In this document: positions 1 through 8,226 of the stretch, piece by piece | Position numbering within the stretch: position 1 is the first letter of the stretch | How the letters are laid out: every line of letters begins with the position of its first letter | Assembly (NCBI RefSeq): GCF_026153455.1 | Contig: NZ_CP110629.1 | Span: 3,224,001 to 3,288,000 of the forward strand | Source: Marinimicrobium sp. C6131 | GTDB taxonomy: Bacteria > Pseudomonadota > Gammaproteobacteria > Pseudomonadales > Cellvibrionaceae | Direction of reading: 5' to 3' | Length of the DNA: 64,000 nucleotides | Notes under the pieces: generated by a model | The model's database searches: none | Told to the model about the DNA's origin: nothing | Seen by the model: only the letters and a program-made list of their open reading frames with translations | Program-made: the position numbers and the translations under genes

Positions 1-1685
1 TGCGCGACCTCCAGCAGGCTGGCCTGATCTTCACGGGCCGCCAGCGTCAATTGGGCACGCTGACGCACACGCATATCGGGGTGGCTCAGGTGCTCTACCA
101 GCTCATCGGCGCCCAGTTCGGCGAAGTTCGCTTCCAGAAGTGCCTGAGTATTGTCCCGCTGAGCCTGATCGACGCCTTCGGTGACATCCATTTTCCAGAT
201 ACGGCCCTTGCCGTTGAGGCCCCAGCCTTCGATCCAGTCGCTCATGAACAGGGAGCCATCCGGGCCAAAGTCCAGGCCGGTGGCCTGTACGCCGCGGAAG
301 ATGTTCTGGTCTGACGCCAGCTCGAACGAGGCGCCTTTGGGCTCCAGGGTAAAGGCGTTGATGCCGGAGCGGGCCGCCGAGCCGACAAACTCCACCACGA
401 AGAAGTGGTTGTTCCAGCGCTCGCTCAACGCCGTGCCCGGGTTGTACACCATGCCGGTGGGGCCGGCGTGATAGGGGGCAATAGGGGGCAGAATGTGGGC
501 GGACTGGTCTTCAAAGCGGGGTTTGAAGTAATCCTCGTCCATCCACACCTTGTAGGTGTTGTTTTTCGGGTCCTTGTATTTGCCCAACTGCCAGTTGGTG
601 CGCCAACCGGTGTCGGAGCCATCGATCAGGTAAACCACCCGCTCGTACTCGCCATCGTGGTCGCCGTCGTTATCGACGGTGATCAGGTTGCCATATTGGT
701 CGAAGGTGAATTCGTGGGTATTGCGCACACCGTGGGCAAACACCTCAAAATTGCTGCCATCGGGCTCGCTGCGGACGACCACCCCCTGGTTGGGGTAGGC
801 ATACTCGTTGCCATCAACGTCGGTGATATTGGCACCAATGTCGCCGATTCCGTAATAAATACGGCCATCCGGTCCCAGAGTGACGCCGGACATCCCGTGA
901 CCGCTGAAACCCACGTGCACGGCGAAACCATCGGAAATGGCCTGCTTGGTATCGGCTCTCAGATCGCCGTCGGTGTCTTTGACCCGCCAGGCATTGGGAG
1001 CGACCCCCAGAAACAGTTCATCCAGCTCATTATGGTAATAAATGCCACCGAGCACGTCGGTCACTTCGCTGTGGAAGTCCTTCAGGAAGCGCCGGCTTTC
1101 ATTGGCCCGGCCGTCACCGCTGGTGTCCTGCAGGAGAATGACTTCCTCTTTGACCACCGCCAGGTCGCGCCAGTCCCGGGAGCCGTCATTGTTGCGGTCG
1201 TCCAGCCAGGCATTCTGCCCGCTGTTTTCCGGGGCGAGCTCTTCTTTCAGAAACGCCCGCCGATCCTCGACGCTGGTCCAGGTCATGGAGGAATGTTCCC
1301 AGTCCGGATAGCGGCGGATATCAAACTCGGAGTTGTTGCTCCGGTTGGTCACCGCGGCCCACACCCGGCCCTGATAGTCCACGCTGATCGCCACCGGATC
1401 GGCCAGCAGCTTCTCGGACGCCCAGAGATCCACCGTCAAGCCATCAATCGGTTCAAGGTTCACCTGGCGCATCACCCGGTCGCGGGCGGAATCGGCTTCG
1501 GTATCACTCAGGGCAATCACCGCCGCATCGGTATCGCTGAGCGGAGCCACCGCTTCAGACTGGGCGGGCGCCTGACCTTGTTCCGGAGCCGGCGATGTGT
1601 TGTCATCCGGCGTACAGGCCACCAGCAACAGGGAGAGGGACGCCGCAACCAGCGGGCGACCCAAAAGGGGGTCTCGTTGTTTCAT
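1..1685 (-). CDS. Dehydrogenase-like beta-propeller lipoprotein (PVC-type), partial
   Basis: This gene runs off the left edge, so only its N-terminal 561 residues are visible. It starts with a lipoprotein signal peptide (lipobox LLVAC, Cys about residue 24), so it should be anchored in the outer membrane or periplasm. An acidic, Ala-rich linker follows, then a long beta-propeller of the sorbosone/PQQ-dehydrogenase-like kind, with segments such as VDLWASEKLLADPV and GLDFGPDGSLFMSDW and several DxDGD-type loops. Near the edge it turns into helical HEAT-like sequence (HPDMRVRQRAQLTLAAR). Proteins with this order often end in a CxxCH haem c domain, but that part is outside the window. The family is thought to oxidise sugars or polyols; the substrate here is unknown. 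The start ATG has a GAGAAGG ribosome-binding site. Gene 1 stands alone, with TlyA upstream on the same strand. Confidence 0.75.
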   Translation of the reverse strand, partial: MKQRDPLLGRPLVAASLSLLLVACTPDDNTSPAPEQGQAPAQSEAVAPLSDTDAAVIALSDTEADSARDRVMRQVNLEPIDGLTVDLWASEKLLADPVAISVDYQGRVWAAVTNRSNNSEFDIRRYPDWEHSSMTWTSVEDRRAFLKEELAPENSGQNAWLDDRNNDGSRDWRDLAVVKEEVILLQDTSGDGRANESRRFLKDFHSEVTDVLGGIYYHNELDELFLGVAPNAWRVKDTDGDLRADTKQAISDGFAVHVGFSGHGMSGVTLGPDGRIYYGIGDIGANITDVDGNEYAYPNQGVVVRSEPDGSNFEVFAHGVRNTHEFTFDQYGNLITVDNDGDHDGEYERVVYLIDGSDTGWRTNWQLGKYKDPKNNTYKVWMDEDYFKPRFEDQSAHILPPIAPYHAGPTGMVYNPGTALSERWNNHFFVVEFVGSAARSGINAFTLEPKGASFELASDQNIFRGVQATGLDFGPDGSLFMSDWIEGWGLNGKGRIWKMDVTEGVDQAQRDNTQALLEANFAELGADELVEHLSHPDMRVRQRAQLTLAAREDQASLLEVA

Positions 1686-1854
1686 TGCCTTCTCACACAT
1701 CTTTATGGTTTTGGATGATTCATGCAGCTTGGGGCGATCGGTTGGGAATGCCTGTTCAGAAGCCGCGTTTGCATAAGGTGGTATCGACCACGAGGGAGTA
1801 TAGGGGAGCGCCGGGAAGATTTATACGTCTTATCGGCTAAAAAATGTTTAAATG

Positions 1855-2622
1855 TTAAAACTCCCCGCGTCGCTTTGTGGCCGACACAAAAAACTCCCGG
1901 TTACCATCACCGCCGGTAATCGGGCTCGGAAACCAGGCATTGACGGTCAGCCCCAACGCCTCGCACTGGGCGCGAATTCGCTGCTCCACCTCGATATAGA
2001 GACGATCGTCACGCACAATTCCGCCTTTACCGATACCCGCCTTACCCACCTCGAATTGCGGCTTGACCAGGCTTAGCAGATGACCGCCCGGTTTCAGTAG
2101 TCCCGGCAACCCGGGCAGAATGAGCGTCTGGGAAATGAAAGACACGTCCATCACAATCAGATCAAAGCCGTCTGGCGCCTCCGCCATCAGGGTGTCCCTG
2201 GGCAGATCCCGGGCATTGATGCCTTCAAAAAACACCACCTTGGGGTGCGTTCTCAGAGCGGGCACCAACTGATCCCGACCGACATCCACACCGACCACCC
2301 TGGCGGCGCCGGCCTGCAACAGACAATCGGTAAACCCGCCCGTGGACTGGCCCACATCCAGTGCCACCCAGCCCTCGGGCACCAGGCCCGACTGCGCCAG
2401 AGCGCCACGTAACTTGAGGCCACCCCGGGATACAAATTGATCCTCATCACCGGGCTCAATCTTCAGTCGCTGGTCTTCCGACACTTTGATGCTGGCCTTG
2501 TTCAGTAGGTGCCAATCGCCGCCCACCTGACAGCGGACCCGCCCGGCTTCGATCATCCGCTGGGCCTGACTGCGGGTGTACGCCAGGCCCCGGGTCACCA
2601 GAGCTTTATCCAGTCGTTCCAC
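1855..2622 (-). CDS. tlyA: TlyA-family rRNA 2'-O-methyltransferase (putative haemolysin)
   Basis: The product combines an N-terminal S4 RNA-binding domain (RLDKALVTRGLAYTRSQAQ) with an FtsJ/RrmJ-type SAM methyltransferase domain (VALDVGQSTGGFTDCLLQAG, then DLIVMDVSFIS). TlyA enzymes 2'-O-methylate cytidines in 16S and/or 23S rRNA; many gammaproteobacterial members are annotated as haemolysin A without direct proof. About 255 residues fits the family. I chose the GTG at 2622 as the start: it gives the family-typical beginning (VERLDKAL), has AAAGG upstream and follows the stop of the upstream gene at once (TAATGTG). A TTG or ATG further upstream would overlap that gene by some 40 bases. It probably forms a two-gene unit with the YdjM-like gene. 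Confidence 0.9.
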   Translation of the reverse strand: MERLDKALVTRGLAYTRSQAQRMIEAGRVRCQVGGDWHLLNKASIKVSEDQRLKIEPGDEDQFVSRGGLKLRGALAQSGLVPEGWVALDVGQSTGGFTDCLLQAGAARVVGVDVGRDQLVPALRTHPKVVFFEGINARDLPRDTLMAEAPDGFDLIVMDVSFISQTLILPGLPGLLKPGGHLLSLVKPQFEVGKAGIGKGGIVRDDRLYIEVEQRIRAQCEALGLTVNAWFPSPITGGDGNREFFVSATKRRGEF

Positions 2623-2623
2623 A

Positions 2624-3673
2624 TTATTGCCTTTTGCTGGGCGATTCCTGGGTATGTGAAGACTCACGTTCAGGCGTCTTCACGCGAGGCGGAGGCAGCG
2701 GTTGACCCTGAGCCCGACGGACAATCCAGCGCAGGCCGGCACCGATATCCGGGCGCTCCATCTGCAATTGCGGGGGAACCGGTTGCCATCCGCCGTCCAC
2801 CCGTTCGGCGACCACGAAGTTGAAACTGTAAAAGGGCTCCTGCCCCATGCGCAGGTCGGTAATCCGCGCCAGTCCGTCCCGCTCGCTGACCTTGAAAAAA
2901 CCTTTGCTGAACCAGGCGATTCGCCGAACCCCCCAATCGTCCTGAAGGGATTCATAAAGCGCTCTGTTCCGCTCGAAGCGATCGAACTCAATGGCACGCT
3001 CGCCATCGGCCAGGGCGTAAAAACCCTCGTAATAGTGATCCGGCGCCATGACCAATACCCGCCAGAGCAGTGTGTTGAACGCACTGGGGGTCACCAGGAC
3101 CCGCTCGACCGGCCAATCCCGCTCCGCCAACTCGCGCTCGACTCGGGTTTCGGCCCAACTCTGCGCCGCCATACTCCAGAGCAGATAACCCGTGGTCAAC
3201 GCCAACCCCCAGTGGTTCGCCCGGTGCCGACCGCCCAGCGCCAGAAGCAACCCGACCAGCAGTGGCACCGTGTACAGGGGGTCGATGATAAACAGGCTGG
3301 CCACCCCGAACGGATAATCGGTAAAGGGCTGGCCGATCTGGGTCCCGTACACCGTCATGGTATCGAGCAGCACATGGGTAATCAGAATCAGCCACAGCGC
3401 GGCCCACCATCGTCGGAAGCCCCCGGCGGGCATCCAGCGGGTAATCAGCCAGGCAAACAGGGGAGAAAGCAGAGACAGGTAGAACAGTGAATGACTGGCA
3501 CCGCGGTGATAGGTGACGTTGCGGATCGGATCGCCGTAGTCCACAAACGAGTCCAGGTCCGGCAGGGTTCCGAAAAACGCGCCCACCAGTGCCGAGCGCC
3601 AGACCGGTACCCGCCGGCCCATTACCGCGACACCCACGGCGGAGCCGAGGGTCATTTGTGTCAATGAATCCAT
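2624..3673 (-). CDS. YdjM-like membrane-bound metal-dependent hydrolase (DUF457)
   Basis: A 349-residue inner-membrane protein. The N-terminus MDSLTQMTLGSAVGVAVMG, the motif GTLPDLDSFVDY and the following HRGASHSLFY are the signature of the LexA-regulated/YdjM 'metal-dependent hydrolase' family (PF04307), in which the Asp and His residues are thought to bind metal. Several hydrophobic helices fill residues 20-180, after which comes a soluble region rich in Trp and Arg that ends in a charged tail. The actual substrate of the family is not established. It reads into tlyA with the stop and the next start almost touching, so the two are probably co-transcribed. Confidence 0.8.
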   Translation of the reverse strand: MDSLTQMTLGSAVGVAVMGRRVPVWRSALVGAFFGTLPDLDSFVDYGDPIRNVTYHRGASHSLFYLSLLSPLFAWLITRWMPAGGFRRWWAALWLILITHVLLDTMTVYGTQIGQPFTDYPFGVASLFIIDPLYTVPLLVGLLLALGGRHRANHWGLALTTGYLLWSMAAQSWAETRVERELAERDWPVERVLVTPSAFNTLLWRVLVMAPDHYYEGFYALADGERAIEFDRFERNRALYESLQDDWGVRRIAWFSKGFFKVSERDGLARITDLRMGQEPFYSFNFVVAERVDGGWQPVPPQLQMERPDIGAGLRWIVRRAQGQPLPPPRVKTPERESSHTQESPSKRQ

Positions 3674-3857
3674 CTTGGTCTGTCTGCCTCTCAGATCGGG
3701 CTACCGGCCACCTTTGCCAGGCGCGGTATTTTACGCGACTGACGACCGGTTTGTACGCCGGAGAGCCCAAGAGCGACGCCAATCCGTCGAAAAACGGCTG
3801 AAAAGCGAGATCAAGGTCGCAATTGCGGCGGGATGACTTTGACGGATTCAGCCATGA

Positions 3858-3893
3858 CGTCTACATTTAGACAACGTTGTCTAAATGTAGACG
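3858..3893. promoter_or_regulatory. 36-bp perfect palindrome with operator core, upstream of chitinase
   Basis: The sequence from 3858 to 3893 is a perfect inverted repeat with no loop, centred on 3875/3876. Its middle 12 bases are GACAACGTTGTC, the same operator core found upstream of the first halogenase, the TonB receptor and the hexosaminidase. Dimeric LacI-family repressors bind palindromes with a central CG like this. The extra symmetry on both sides (TCTACATTTA and its complement) is unique to this copy and may bind a second dimer or form a cruciform. It lies about 125 bases before the chitinase start, in the 343-base gap between the YdjM-like gene and the chitinase. I see nothing else clear in that gap. 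Confidence 0.75.
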
Positions 3894-4016
3894 ACGCCTC
3901 GCGGACCGCCAGGGAGGCGCATCCCATCGGGCAGCTCGATGTCCCTCTGCTCTCAACCGGTCCAACGACGGCCCGGCCGCATATCCCTTGAACCATAACA
4001 ATCCGGGAGTTTCTGC

Positions 4017-5693
4017 ATGAAAATCCGTCTACTTTTGATCATTCTGGCCCTGGGAGGCCTGGCGGCCACCCCAGCACTGGCCTATGACTGCTCCTCCGTG
4101 CCGGCCTACGCGCCGGATGCGACCTACGACAGCGGCGACCTCGCCCGAAACCTGGGCAATGCCTATCAATGCGATGTCGGTGGCTGGTGCTCCACTGGCG
4201 GGGCCTATGCACCCGGTGAGGGTTGGGCCTGGGAAGAGGCCTGGAGTCTGCTGGGTCAATGCGATGGCGACAGTTCCAGCTCCAGCAGTTCGCTCAGTTC
4301 CAGCGCTTCATCCTCCAGTAGCGCCGCTACCGGTGAAGGCTGTGAGGGACTGGACACCTGGAACGCCAACAGCGTCTACACCCAGGATGACCGGGTTGAA
4401 TACAACGTTGTCGAGTATCGGGCGCGCTGGTGGACTCAGGGGGATAACCCCGAACAATCCGGCGACTGGGGCGTCTGGGAAAATCTGGGCGCCTGTGAAC
4501 CGGCCTCTTCCAGCAGCTCATCGGAGTCCAGCAGCAATTCCAGCTCGGAGTCGAGCAGCAGTTCCTCCAGCAGCAGCGCCCCCGGCAACGGTGACGAGCT
4601 GGTGGTGGGCTATTTCACCCAGTGGGGCATTTACGACCGCAACTACCACGTGAAGAACATCCACACCAGCGGCTCCGCCGAGAAACTCACTCATATCGTG
4701 TACGCCTTCGGCAACGTCCAGAATGGTCAGTGCGTGGTGGGCGACTCCTATGCGGACTACGACCGGGCCTATGGCGCCGAGGAAAGTGTGGACGGGGTGG
4801 CCGACACCTGGGAGCAGGGCGCCTTGCGCGGCAACTTCGGGCAACTCAAACGGTTGAAGGAAATGTACCCGCACATCAAGGTGCTCTGGTCCTTTGGCGG
4901 CTGGACCTGGTCCGGCGGTTTTGGCGAGGCGGCCCAGAATCCGCAGCAGTTCGCTCAATCCTGCCATGACCTGGTGTTTGACCCCCGCTGGGACGGCGTG
5001 TTTGACGGTATCGACATCGACTGGGAGTACCCCAACGAATGCGGCCTGACCTGTGACAACAGCGGCTTTGATGCCTACCGGGAACTGATGCAGGCGCTGC
5101 GCAGCGAGTTTGGTGACCAGTTGGTGACCGCCGCCATCGGCGCGGGTGAAGCCAAGCTGAACGCGGCCGATTACGGTGGCGCCGCCCAGTACCTGGACTT
5201 CTATATGCTGATGACCTACGACTACTTCGGAGCCTGGGAAGCCCAGGGGCCCACCGCGCCACACTCACCGTTGAACAGCTACAGCGGCATTCCGCAGGCC
5301 GGCTTCCACAGCGACAACAGTGTGCAGATCCTCAAGGGACTGGGTGTGCCGGACGAAAAGATCCTGCTCGGCATCGGTTTCTACGGCCGGGGCTGGACGG
5401 GCGTCAGCCAGGCGGCCCCGGGTGGCTCCGCCAGCGGTGCGGCCAATGGGACCTATGAGAGTGGCATTGAGGATTACAAGGTCCTGAAAAACACCTGCCC
5501 GGCCACCGGTACCGTCGCCGGTACCGCCTATGCCCACTGCGGCGATGACTGGTGGAGCTACGACACCCCGGCCACCATTCAGGACAAGATGAACTACCTG
5601 AAACAACAGGGGCTCGGCGGCGCCTTCTTCTGGGAGCTCAGTGGCGATACCGAAGACGGTGAATTGATCGACGCGATCGACAGCGGACTATAG
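4017..5693 (+). CDS. Secreted GH18 chitinase with two chitin-binding modules and polyserine linkers
   Basis: Hydrolyses chitin outside the cell. Residues 1-22 are a signal peptide (ending TPALA). Two small carbohydrate-binding modules follow: residues about 24-82, Cys-rich, and residues about 108-160, a typical CBM5/12 (YRARWWTQGDNPEQSG). Two serine-rich linkers (about 84-106 and 163-187), typical of Saccharophagus-type secreted enzymes, separate them from each other and from the GH18 barrel (about 193-558). The catalytic motif DGIDIDWEYP spans residues 330-339, and E337 is the expected proton donor. Downstream YMLMTYDYFG and GAFFWELSGD are the usual barrel-closing motifs. Nothing is missing, so the enzyme should be active. 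The ATG has GGGAG upstream. It is probably controlled by the palindrome at 3858-3893, and a second operator copy lies inside the gene at 4402-4411. Confidence 0.95.
   Translation: MKIRLLLIILALGGLAATPALAYDCSSVPAYAPDATYDSGDLARNLGNAYQCDVGGWCSTGGAYAPGEGWAWEEAWSLLGQCDGDSSSSSSSLSSSASSSSSAATGEGCEGLDTWNANSVYTQDDRVEYNVVEYRARWWTQGDNPEQSGDWGVWENLGACEPASSSSSSESSSNSSSESSSSSSSSSAPGNGDELVVGYFTQWGIYDRNYHVKNIHTSGSAEKLTHIVYAFGNVQNGQCVVGDSYADYDRAYGAEESVDGVADTWEQGALRGNFGQLKRLKEMYPHIKVLWSFGGWTWSGGFGEAAQNPQQFAQSCHDLVFDPRWDGVFDGIDIDWEYPNECGLTCDNSGFDAYRELMQALRSEFGDQLVTAAIGAGEAKLNAADYGGAAQYLDFYMLMTYDYFGAWEAQGPTAPHSPLNSYSGIPQAGFHSDNSVQILKGLGVPDEKILLGIGFYGRGWTGVSQAAPGGSASGAANGTYESGIEDYKVLKNTCPATGTVAGTAYAHCGDDWWSYDTPATIQDKMNYLKQQGLGGAFFWELSGDTEDGELIDAIDSGL
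4402..4411. promoter_or_regulatory. Internal copy of the ACAACGTTGT operator core
   Basis: The 10-base palindrome shared by the chitin-locus operators is present inside the chitinase coding region, where it encodes part of YNVVEY. Its centre is 531 bases downstream of the main operator's centre. LacI-family systems often use such an auxiliary operator for looping. Whether this copy is bound, or is a coincidence of codon choice, cannot be told from sequence alone. Confidence 0.4.
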
Positions 5694-5715
5694 TTGAGTC
5701 ATCCGCTTGTGAGAG

Positions 5716-5742
5716 TAGACAGCAGCCCCCGGCTGCTGTCTA
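5716..5742. terminator. Bidirectional hairpin between convergent genes
   Basis: Two perfect 12-base arms (TAGACAGCAGCC and its complement) are separated by a 3-base loop. The hairpin sits between the chitinase stop and the stop of the convergent gene at 5740-7032, just overlapping that stop. The following T-tract on the plus strand is short (TATTTCTC), so termination may be only moderate. Confidence 0.6.
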
Positions 5743-7032
5743 TTTCTCCCTGAGGTAGGCCTCTTCAATATCGGCATAATCAACCGGTTGAATGACGTAG
5801 CCCCCATTCTGAAAACGTTGAAGCTGCAGCCGGTCCTCCCCCACCGAATACACCACCCCCTCCAGGATGTGTCCGTTGGTGAGTCGAAGTTCCACCGTGG
5901 CATTGGCGGCGTTACGCAGTGTCTCAATGGTAATCCGACCTTCATCGTCTTGCGCGGGACCACCAGCATCAGTCGCCTGCTCCGCTTCACTGTCCGAATC
6001 AACGGCCCGCTCCCGTCGCGCTTCCCGCCAGGCTTCCGCTTCGGCCTCATCCATGACCGACAGGTCCAGCCGGTTCATTGACCCCTGATTCACCGATAGC
6101 TCCATGGGCAGGTAATAGAGCATCAGCTCCGTCGACAGGCCACTGAGGTCTTCAGCTTGCAGGCTTCCGCCGGGTTTGATCTGCAGGCGGAATTGATCCG
6201 GATTGGACAGGAATTCCCGATAGGCATCAACCATGGTCGGCCCGGCCGTCAAACCAAACTGATGCCAGATGTCCTGCCAGGCGCTCAGATGTTGGGCAAG
6301 AAAGGCCTCCCGTTCCAGCCCGGTTTCTTCGGTGCAGAAATCCAACACACGCCGGGCATAGCCCTTGTCCTGATAATCGATCATCACGCTCAGAAGTTGG
6401 GCATTGGGCATGGCCATCGCAACGGCCGGCGCATGACGTGACGGTGCGCCAAGAGAAAAGTCCATCTCAACCCGCGTGTTGTTCATTTCCCGCATCAGGG
6501 TATCGACGGTCACGCTGAGGAGCTCTCCATCACCCACCAGCCGATAGTCCACCCGCGTGTCCATCACAAACTCGGAATAGCCCATTTTCACAATATCCAG
6601 AGCGCTGAAACCGGTCCGACCACCACAGCCAGCGGCGGCGAACGCATCGGTCACGCCCGGGTTCCCGGATTGAGTGACGCCGGACAGGGGGATGCGGATG
6701 CCGTCAAACGACACACCCAAACGGGTAGGCAATAGCTGCTCTCGTGCGTCCATGGCCAACCGGTGGACTCCCATGAGTCCACCGGTATGCAGGGAAGCCC
6801 GGTCGATGCTGACAGCGCTGGGCATTCCGGGTACCCGCAACTGAATATCCTCCACGCGAATATCGCCAGACAGGCCGATGACCACCTCCCGATACTCCAG
6901 GTTGCCACCCATCTGGCCCAACAGACGGGCGGCACTCTCCACCCGCTTCTCCACTTGCCGCTCGTAGTAGTAATGACCGCCAAGCGCTGCGGTCGCTACA
7001 ATCAGTAATAATCCTATGAGTATTCGCTTCAT
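5740..7032 (-). CDS. Membrane-anchored periplasmic protein of unknown function
   Basis: I do not recognise the family. The 430-residue product begins with one hydrophobic segment (about residues 4-20, RILIGLLLIVATAALGG) that can be a signal anchor. The following region, with alternating hydrophobic stretches (LEYREVVIGLSGDIRVEDIQL), looks like the beta-rich, lipid-transfer-like repeats of AsmA-type proteins, but this is only a resemblance. Residues about 325-365 are a very acidic linker. The last 60 or so residues (ATVELRLTNGHILEGVVY, then DIEEAYLREK) read like a small Sm/SH3-like barrel. It faces the chitinase tail to tail, and nothing in the neighbourhood gives a function. Confidence 0.6.
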   Translation of the reverse strand: MKRILIGLLLIVATAALGGHYYYERQVEKRVESAARLLGQMGGNLEYREVVIGLSGDIRVEDIQLRVPGMPSAVSIDRASLHTGGLMGVHRLAMDAREQLLPTRLGVSFDGIRIPLSGVTQSGNPGVTDAFAAAGCGGRTGFSALDIVKMGYSEFVMDTRVDYRLVGDGELLSVTVDTLMREMNNTRVEMDFSLGAPSRHAPAVAMAMPNAQLLSVMIDYQDKGYARRVLDFCTEETGLEREAFLAQHLSAWQDIWHQFGLTAGPTMVDAYREFLSNPDQFRLQIKPGGSLQAEDLSGLSTELMLYYLPMELSVNQGSMNRLDLSVMDEAEAEAWREARRERAVDSDSEAEQATDAGGPAQDDEGRITIETLRNAANATVELRLTNGHILEGVVYSVGEDRLQLQRFQNGGYVIQPVDYADIEEAYLREK

Positions 7033-7124
7033 AATATTCCCTGCGTGTTACACCCTGTCAGTAAATGGACCCTGTACTTTAATCGGGCCTGCGCTTTTGT
7101 GCCGAGACTCCCATCACTGCCTGA

Positions 7125-8132
7125 TCATAAAAAGTACCGGTGTAACAATAAACCGGCACACACCGTCCAGAGCGCCAGGCTGAACATCGGCAGGACAATC
7201 ATCACCCGTACGGTAACGGAGGCCGTTCCCGTCTTCCGGTCAAGATAGGAGGGAATGGAAGGCAACATGCCGGCCAGCGCGTCATCAAAGCGGCGCAGAT
7301 TCTTTTTATGGTGATTCAGGAACGCGAGCCCCGACTTCAACTTCAGATAAAACATTATATTAACGACAAACCCGAAGACCACCAACACACTGACAATCCA
7401 GTTGTTGGTGGTGGTTGGATCCCGCTCCAGCAAGAATGCGAATGCGGTGAGCATCGCGGTCATAAACGTGACCAACATACCCAGCTTGGTCCAGTTCAGG
7501 TTGTCCTCATGCATATAGAGGTTGACCGTCCCCTGTTCTTTCTCGATCAGATGCTGCACCAGCTCTGAACGGTCCACTTGCGCCATGCGAGTCTGGGGTC
7601 GGGTACCGGTTTTGGAGTAAAACCAGATTGAGCGGGTGCGGGTCACGCCATCGTAGTCGGCTGGGGGGAGCAGATCCCACAAATGGCCGAAGCCCAGCTT
7701 GCGATGGTACTCGATCGATTTGGTGTTCAGGGGCTCGTTGACTACCGCGGCGAGCGCCAGATCGGTATCCATTTCCTCAAAGAGCTTTTGGTACAGTGCC
7801 GAGGCGGCGCCACGCACCTCGCCGCTGCTGCAGATCTGCTTGATCAGGGTAAACGGCTCAATCACGGAATAGCGCAAGCACGAATTGATCACCTCTTCCG
7901 GCTTGATCGATTCGCTTTTATAAGCCAGCAGAAATCCACCCAGCTTACCGTCTTCCTCGGCTACCCAGAAGTATTCCGCACTATCCACATAAGCTTTGTA
8001 AACATCGAGGGAAAAGTTGGAAATCAGAAAACCGGTATTTTCCGGGTCTTTCAGATTCTCCAGCAGAAACCGCTCGGCAAGCGCATGCAGCGCCGGCACA
8101 TCATCGTACGTGGCCCGTCGTATTGTGATCAT
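7125..8132 (-). CDS. GNAT-type N-acetyltransferase fused to C-terminal membrane helices
   Basis: Residues 1 to about 165 (from MITIRRATYDDVPALHAL) look like a GNAT acetyltransferase, including YHRKLGFGHLWDLLP near the end of the fold. The last 160 residues contain three hydrophobic helices (LVTFMTAMLTAFAFLLE, IVSVLVVFGFVVNIMFYL, MIVLPMFSLALWTVCAGLLL) and end in a short tail. This suggests an acetyltransferase tethered to the inner membrane. I start it at the ATG at 8132, because the sequence before it is not GNAT-like and GAGGT lies about 10 bases upstream. The acceptor substrate is unknown. It lies downstream of glmS on the same strand, but a hairpin separates them. Confidence 0.7.
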   Translation of the reverse strand: MITIRRATYDDVPALHALAERFLLENLKDPENTGFLISNFSLDVYKAYVDSAEYFWVAEEDGKLGGFLLAYKSESIKPEEVINSCLRYSVIEPFTLIKQICSSGEVRGAASALYQKLFEEMDTDLALAAVVNEPLNTKSIEYHRKLGFGHLWDLLPPADYDGVTRTRSIWFYSKTGTRPQTRMAQVDRSELVQHLIEKEQGTVNLYMHEDNLNWTKLGMLVTFMTAMLTAFAFLLERDPTTTNNWIVSVLVVFGFVVNIMFYLKLKSGLAFLNHHKKNLRRFDDALAGMLPSIPSYLDRKTGTASVTVRVMIVLPMFSLALWTVCAGLLLHRYFL

Positions 8133-8159
8133 ACTGCTGTCTACCTCTGCGTTATTGTT

Positions 8160-8203
8160 GGAGAGCCGAACCATCAAAGTGACACTTGATGATTCGGCTC
8201 TCC
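8160..8203 (-). terminator. Imperfect long hairpin downstream of glmS
   Basis: Arms of 11 perfect bases (GGAGAGCCGAA and its complement) are extended by a second paired block (ATCAA/TTGAT) after a 2-base bulge on each side. It lies 24 bases after the glmS stop, which suits a transcript end. There is no T-tract, so it may instead be an RNA-stabilising hairpin or a dispersed palindromic repeat. Confidence 0.45.
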
Positions 8204-8226
8204 CCAGAATCCACAAAAGCGACAGG

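Noticed and set aside
405..1718. Long plus-strand open frame (437 codons) over the first gene
   Set aside because: It is antisense to the lipoprotein gene, which has a signal peptide, family motifs and a ribosome-binding site. The plus-strand product has no family features and arises from GC-rich codon bias.
4270..4580. Short-period Ser-codon repeats in the chitinase taken as a tandem repeat or CRISPR-like array
   Set aside because: They are in frame, encode polyserine linkers and vary in codon use; there are no regular repeats and spacers.
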